43,196 bases of DNA, from the NCBI GenBank assembly GCA_001822095.1, contig MHPP01000015.1:1-43196 (forward strand). The letters run 5' to 3'. Origin of the DNA: Candidatus Staskawiczbacteria bacterium RIFOXYC1_FULL_38_18. GTDB taxonomy: Bacteria; Patescibacteriota; Minisyncoccia; Minisyncoccales; Staskawiczbacteraceae. Position 1 is the stretch's first letter. Each line of letters opens with the position of its first letter. The position numbers and the translations under genes were made by a program. Positions 38,382 to 43,196 of this stretch are shown one piece after another. The notes beneath the pieces are model-generated. The model worked only from the letters and a program-made list of their open reading frames with translations. It was not told where the DNA came from and searched no databases.

Positions 38382-38873
38382 ATGCAAACATACGAGTTAA
38401 CGTACATCATTTCCCCTGAAATGACTTCAGAAGATGCCGAAACAAAATCAAAGGAAATCGCCTCGACCATTCAAGGCAACGAGGGCATTATAGTAAAACA
38501 GACAAATCCGTTGCCAAAAGCGCTGGCGTTTCCCGTAAAAAAACACGCTTCCGGATTTTTTGGAGTTTTTGAATTTCAGATGGAGCAGGAAAAACTTAGC
38601 GCGGTTCAAGAAATGGTCAAAAAAGACGCAAAAATAGTCAGGCATATTGTTTTAGTTAAAAAACCGTTTAAAATAAAGAAAGAGAGAAGGTCTAAGAAAA
38701 AAGACCTGTTGCAGGCAGAAGCTTTGCCGTCTGTTGAAGCAAAAAAGCCCAAAGCAGAAAAAGAAGAAGTTTCAGAGCCAGTTACAGAAGAAAAAACTCC
38801 GGAAAAAGTTGAGAAGGCAAAAGTGGAACTAAAAGATATTGAAAAACAATTAGACGACATATTAGGAGAATAA
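38382..38873 (+). CDS. rpsF: 30S ribosomal protein S6, extended C-terminus
   Basis: YELTYIISPEMTSEDAE..; Lys/Glu-rich tail; followed by ssb and rpsR. Confidence 0.93.
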   Translation: MQTYELTYIISPEMTSEDAETKSKEIASTIQGNEGIIVKQTNPLPKALAFPVKKHASGFFGVFEFQMEQEKLSAVQEMVKKDAKIVRHIVLVKKPFKIKKERRSKKKDLLQAEALPSVEAKKPKAEKEEVSEPVTEEKTPEKVEKAKVELKDIEKQLDDILGE

Positions 38874-38883
38874 AATAAAACAT

Positions 38884-39402
38884 ATGAACCTCAATAAAGC
38901 GTTTGTTCTTGGAAACATAACAAAAGATCCCGAAATAAGAAGCATGCCGAGTGGAAGCCAAGTGGCAAATTTTAGTGTTGCCACAAACAGGGCTTACACC
39001 CTGCCAAGCGGAGAAAAAAAAGAAGAAGTTGAGTTTCACAACATTGTTTGTTTTGGAAAATTAGCCGACATCGTTTCAAGGTATTTGAAAAAAGGTTCAT
39101 TAGTTTTGATTGAGGGGAGAATTCAAACAAGAAGCTGGGACGATAAATCAACAGGAGCCAAAAAATATAAAACAGAAATTATTGCCGAGTTAATGCAAAT
39201 GGGTCCAAGGTCAGCAGGAGGCGGAAATGGCGGAGGCGTAGATTCTTCAGGATATAGAAGGCCGTCTTTTGGACAGCAGTCCCAGGAATCGCCAAAACAG
39301 GATGACATTCCGGTAATTGAAGAAAACTATCCAGCCCCGCAAAACGAAGTTTCTTTGGACAATAATTCAGGGGAAATAGATGTTAAGGATATACCGTTCT
39401 AG
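38884..39402 (+). CDS. ssb: Single-stranded DNA-binding protein
   Basis: MNLNKAFVLGNITKDPEIRSMPSGSQVANFSVATNR; acidic C-terminal tail ending DIPF. Confidence 0.96.
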   Translation: MNLNKAFVLGNITKDPEIRSMPSGSQVANFSVATNRAYTLPSGEKKEEVEFHNIVCFGKLADIVSRYLKKGSLVLIEGRIQTRSWDDKSTGAKKYKTEIIAELMQMGPRSAGGGNGGGVDSSGYRRPSFGQQSQESPKQDDIPVIEENYPAPQNEVSLDNNSGEIDVKDIPF

Positions 39403-39441
39403 AATTAAAAATTAAAAATTTTAAATTAGAAATTCGTTACT

Positions 39442-39636
39442 ATGTGTTACTTTTGCCAAAAAAATATTGAAGAGATAGATTTCAAAAACACGGATCAATT
39501 GATGCGCTATGTTTCTGGGTTCTACAAAATTAAGGGAAAGAAAAAAACAAACCTTTGTTCAAAACACCAGAAAAAAATTGCAACCGCAATCAAAAGAGCA
39601 AGGCAGATGGGATTAATGCCCTACACCCCAAAATAA
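39442..39636 (+). CDS. rpsR: 30S ribosomal protein S18
   Basis: IDFKNTDQLMRYVSGFYKI..RTN-like..CSKHQKKIATAIKRARQMGLMPY. Confidence 0.95.
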   Translation: MCYFCQKNIEEIDFKNTDQLMRYVSGFYKIKGKKKTNLCSKHQKKIATAIKRARQMGLMPYTPK

Positions 39637-39654
39637 GGGAGCGTAGCGAACACT

Positions 39655-39677
39655 TATCCTGAGCTTGCCGAAGGATA
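39655..39677. repeat. Family B repeat downstream of rpsR
   Basis: tatcctgagcttgccgaaggata. Confidence 0.8.
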
Positions 39678-39691
39678 GAATCAATCACATC

Positions 39692-39720
39692 AAAACCAGC
39701 CCTTCTCGGGGCGGTTTTTT
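39692..39720 (+). terminator. Rho-independent terminator of the rpsF-ssb-rpsR operon
   Basis: AAACC-AGCCC-ttctc-GGGGC-GGTTTTTT. Confidence 0.75.
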
Positions 39721-39727
39721 GTTTATA

Positions 39728-40156
39728 TTATTTTTTCTTAGTTTCCCACCTACTAAAATCAACTTTTACGTCTACGGCCTTGCTCCTTCCCTTTGTGGCA
39801 ACTGTATTTTTTAAAGCGTTTCCGACTTCAGCCAAAAACGCGGCCAGTTCCTGCTGTTTTTCAGCTCCCATAATCCCTTGTCCTTCAAAAGTTGCGTAAA
39901 ATTCAAGCCCCCTTAAAAGACTTTGTAATCCATTGACCACATCCACGTTGATTTTTCCTTCACTTTCGCTTCTGCGCAGAAGCGTTACCACAGAAGTTTC
40001 AAAATTTGTTGCCTGATCGGATGCAAGCTCTTTTTGAACCTCCGTTGCCTTGGCCGCCTCGCCCTCAAGCCTTTGTTTTGCCCAAGCCCTGTTTTGTTCG
40101 GGGTCAATTATAATCTCTTCATCTTCTCTCGGCTGTTCGCCGATATTTTTTGACAT
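39728..40156 (-). CDS. Hypothetical protein downstream of recA
   Basis: 142 aa, same strand as recA, helical. Confidence 0.75.
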   Translation of the reverse strand: MSKNIGEQPREDEEIIIDPEQNRAWAKQRLEGEAAKATEVQKELASDQATNFETSVVTLLRRSESEGKINVDVVNGLQSLLRGLEFYATFEGQGIMGAEKQQELAAFLAEVGNALKNTVATKGRSKAVDVKVDFSRWETKKK

Positions 40157-40188
40157 ATTTTTATATTTTAATTATATTATTTTTTTAA

Positions 40189-41205
40189 TTATGCTTCTTT
40201 TACGTCCATCGCCAGCTTTTTAATTTTTTCCATGGCTTCAGGGTGCTCCTTCAAATACAATTTTGTTGCCTCTGTTCCCTGGCCGATTTTTTCGCCTTCA
40301 AAGGTAAAGTAGCTCCCTGTTTGTTTTATTAAACCCGTTGTTAAACCAGCTCGCAAAGCGTCGCCAGATTTTGAAATTCCTTCATTATAATAGATATCAA
40401 ATTCTGCCGTACGAAAAGGAGCTGCAACTTTGTTTTTTACTATTTTAGCTTTTACTCTGTTGCCTATAATTTCATCTCCGGATTTTATCTGCGCGGTTCT
40501 TGCCAGGTTTACCCTCACAGAAGCGTAAAATTTCAATGCCAAGCCTCCCGGAGTTGTTTCGGGATTTCCAAAAACCATTCCAATTTTCATTCTGGTTTGG
40601 TTTAAAAATATAACCATTGTGTTTGTTTTTGCCATTATGGCGGAAAGCTTTCTGCACGCTTGACTCATTAACCTCGCCTGCAAACCCATATGCTGGTCTC
40701 CAATTTCTCCCTCAATTTCGCGTTGAGGCGTCAAGGCGGCCACAGAATCAACCACAATCACATCAATATTTTCAGATTTTACCAAAGTCTCAACAATTTG
40801 CAAAGCCTGTTCACCGGAATCTGGCTGAGAAATCAGTAAGTCGTCTACATTCACGCCAATGCGCCCGGCATAATCCGGATCCATTGCGTGCTCAGCGTCA
40901 ACAAATGCACAAACTCCTCCCTTTTTTTGGGCTTCGGCTATCACGTGCAAAGACAGAGTTGTTTTTCCCGAAGATTCTGCTCCATAAATTTCTATTATCC
41001 TGCCTCTTGGCATTCCGCCAACTCCCAGGGCCATATCCATAGCGATAGATCCGGTTGGAACAACGTCCACATTAACCGCGTGAATTTCCCGCATTGTCAT
41101 AATCGCCCCCTCGCCAAATCTTTCTTTAATTTCATTTATCGCCCCCGCCAGCGCCTTGTTCTCTTTCTTCTCTTCGGGCTTTTTTATTTTATTTTCTTTA
41201 GTCAT
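40189..41205 (-). CDS. recA: Recombinase RecA
   Basis: [58 protein letters not shown]. Confidence 0.98.
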   Translation of the reverse strand: MTKENKIKKPEEKKENKALAGAINEIKERFGEGAIMTMREIHAVNVDVVPTGSIAMDMALGVGGMPRGRIIEIYGAESSGKTTLSLHVIAEAQKKGGVCAFVDAEHAMDPDYAGRIGVNVDDLLISQPDSGEQALQIVETLVKSENIDVIVVDSVAALTPQREIEGEIGDQHMGLQARLMSQACRKLSAIMAKTNTMVIFLNQTRMKIGMVFGNPETTPGGLALKFYASVRVNLARTAQIKSGDEIIGNRVKAKIVKNKVAAPFRTAEFDIYYNEGISKSGDALRAGLTTGLIKQTGSYFTFEGEKIGQGTEATKLYLKEHPEAMEKIKKLAMDVKEA

Positions 41206-41224
41206 ATTTTTATATCTTTATTTA

Positions 41225-42358
41225 TTATTGTCCTTGTATAAAAATTTCACTTGCTGACAAAGAGCCGTCGCTTTGCACGGTGCCCCTAACAGTAAACCAC
41301 CACTCTGGCCCCACCCAGTTTTTCATTGCTGAATATATGTCCTGAAAATTATTAAAAGAATTTGCCATGTCTTGGCTGGAAATTTTTGTAGAACTATTGG
41401 TATACACTTTTATATTTTTTACAGATACAGAATCGCGCACGCCCTTAGCTTGAAAAGTTTTATTAACCAAATCAAAAGTATTTACATTTGGCCACAGCGA
41501 CATTTCTACTACTGTATTAGTAAACTTAAAAGTGATCGCAACTGAATTTAGTTTTTCTGAAATTTCAGACACTTCTGAATCGTCAAAATTGACCTTCACA
41601 TCTGAGAATCCCCTAGAATCTATGTGAGCATGAAAACCATGCATCACAAAACATTTATTTTCAATTACCCCAAAATAAACATACCCTGTTCCACGTTGAC
41701 CCCCCATTGCATCATCATACAGCTTATATCTATAAAAAGTCTTTCCGTTGATATTAAGTGGTGTTTTTTGGCTCATCCCAGAACCTGCCGGCCCAGAAAC
41801 TAAAGTTTGGCAAGTTGCAACATCGCTCGCATCTTCGTCAACTCCAACATTAAAATAAGCAAACTGAAAACCGCTGTTTTTATATTCTTTGGCATCCAGA
41901 TACAAGGTTGCAATCGAATTTAATTTGGGTAATTTATAATTATATTTTATTGATTCCAGTTCAAAGGGGTTGTTCAAGCGCACATCGGTGGCGTTGCCGT
42001 CGTATTTGGCGTCTATCGCATTTGGATAAAAATCATTGGGATATTTGATTTCAAAACCATATTCATTATTTGTATATGTTTTCCAGCCAGCGGTTGGGTC
42101 AACGGGCGTTACTTGGCATTTTTCTTCCCAAACTCTCAAACATTTTTGCTTTGCCTCGCACCAGGAATAACCGGCAGAGCCGATGCATCCATGCTCGTCT
42201 TTATCTCCGCCAACTATATTTTGGCTGTTTTCTATTTTTACTTGTTCTTTTGGCTGGATTAAATACTGATATGCAAAAACTCCGCCGAAAACGACGGCCG
42301 AGAAAACGACAATAATTATTATACCGATTACGGTTGATATGCCTTTTTCTTTCGCCAT
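41225..42358 (-). CDS. Membrane-anchored secreted hypothetical protein
   Basis: N-terminal TM; DEHGCIGSAGYSWCEAKQKCLRVWEEKC motif; YGFEIKYPNDF segment. Confidence 0.8.
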   Translation of the reverse strand: MAKEKGISTVIGIIIIVVFSAVVFGGVFAYQYLIQPKEQVKIENSQNIVGGDKDEHGCIGSAGYSWCEAKQKCLRVWEEKCQVTPVDPTAGWKTYTNNEYGFEIKYPNDFYPNAIDAKYDGNATDVRLNNPFELESIKYNYKLPKLNSIATLYLDAKEYKNSGFQFAYFNVGVDEDASDVATCQTLVSGPAGSGMSQKTPLNINGKTFYRYKLYDDAMGGQRGTGYVYFGVIENKCFVMHGFHAHIDSRGFSDVKVNFDDSEVSEISEKLNSVAITFKFTNTVVEMSLWPNVNTFDLVNKTFQAKGVRDSVSVKNIKVYTNSSTKISSQDMANSFNNFQDIYSAMKNWVGPEWWFTVRGTVQSDGSLSASEIFIQGQ

Positions 42359-42369
42359 AGGTTTAAGGT

Positions 42370-43196
42370 TTATTTATTTATAATTTGATTAATATACTTA
42401 ATGCAATCTTCTTTTTCTGTGGGGCTTCCATATTTTGAAGGAACTATTTTAAGACACAAAGAGGCATCCTTTTTTGCCGTTGCAACCATACTATAGCACA
42501 TATTTTTAGTACTATTTTCCATATCCTTGATATCATCTGTTGTCCTATTTAAATAATTTACTGGTAAAGAAATTTTCTCGCAGATAACAGAATCTTTTTT
42601 ACTTTTAGCACAGGCTTTGTAACACTCATTCTTAGAACCTATCCCCATCATTTTATCACATCTGTCGGATTCGTAAGAACAACTTTGATCTATGTAGCCT
42701 AAACAACTGTCGTAATAAGAAAAATCTACATTGTCCCTGCCCTTTATTTTTTCACAAATTGAAATATCGCCCTTCTTTTTAGATATAGCCTTATAGCAAC
42801 TACTCGCCCTATAATCTCCTTTTATATAGGAGCACAAGGTTTCGTCATTAAGTTTTTCTGCAATATTTTTGTAACATTCATCGTATGGGGCATTCTCACC
42901 CATTTTTTTTATTGATTTATCTTTTATTAGTTCGCAAATTCTAACATCATTTAGACCCACTGCTACGCCACTGTAACAGTAATCAATAGCTGCGGAATTG
43001 TCGAGAGCTTGACATAAAGATGCATCTTTTTTTAAAATAGCATCTGCGGTTGTCGCCCTCAAAATACAATCTTGCATCCATGCTCCCGAAAAATTTTGAC
43101 AATCATAGGTTCCCGCTATAGTGGCATTGGTTTGGTCGACAGGTACATTTTCTGCTTGCTGGTTTTGGTTTTTCTGCTCGCTTTGAATTTGCGCTT
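42370..43196 (-). CDS. Cys-repeat hypothetical protein, partial (runs off the window)
   Basis: Frame stays open upstream of the listed ATG to the window end; repeated KKDxxxCEKI...CY pattern. Confidence 0.75.
   Translation of the reverse strand, partial: AQIQSEQKNQNQQAENVPVDQTNATIAGTYDCQNFSGAWMQDCILRATTADAILKKDASLCQALDNSAAIDYCYSGVAVGLNDVRICELIKDKSIKKMGENAPYDECYKNIAEKLNDETLCSYIKGDYRASSCYKAISKKKGDISICEKIKGRDNVDFSYYDSCLGYIDQSCSYESDRCDKMMGIGSKNECYKACAKSKKDSVICEKISLPVNYLNRTTDDIKDMENSTKNMCYSMVATAKKDASLCLKIVPSKYGSPTEKEDCIKYINQIINK

Overview
The window looks like a chromosomal segment of a Candidate Phyla Radiation (Patescibacteria, probably Parcubacteria-like) genome. That placement is inferred from gene content, compact spacing, divergent core proteins and CPR-style secreted proteins; I ran no search. 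Recognisable core genes: typA, obg, rpoD, dnaG, HIT, SIMPL/DUF541, htpX, lemA, groEL/groES, uvrA, uvrC, secG, cupin-type glucose-6-phosphate isomerase, RNase J, trpS, phosphomannomutase/phosphoglucomutase, rpsF-ssb-rpsR, recA, tRNA-Ser(GGA) and tRNA-Leu(CAG). Accessory content: a thioredoxin-FTR catalytic-subunit fusion, an M23 peptidase, a small membrane-anchored LRR protein, two giant tandem secreted modular proteins, and a family-5 solute-binding protein with an internal peptidoglycan-binding-like insert. Main signals: (1) several families of short dispersed or palindromic repeats have entered coding sequences in frame (dnaG, uvrA twice, uvrC three times, phosphomannomutase, probably the isomerase) and also sit in promoters, a terminator and a nested repeat cluster at 34.5-35.0 kb; (2) many core genes show apparently leaderless promoter geometry (-35, 17 bp, -10, 6 nt, ATG) with no Shine-Dalgarno, while a set of small lone minus-strand ORFs have strong Shine-Dalgarno sites and, in some cases, near-consensus promoters; (3) promoters are packed very tightly (back-to-back divergent -35 boxes, a uvrA promoter overlapping a terminator hairpin). 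No CRISPR array, transposase or rRNA was seen.
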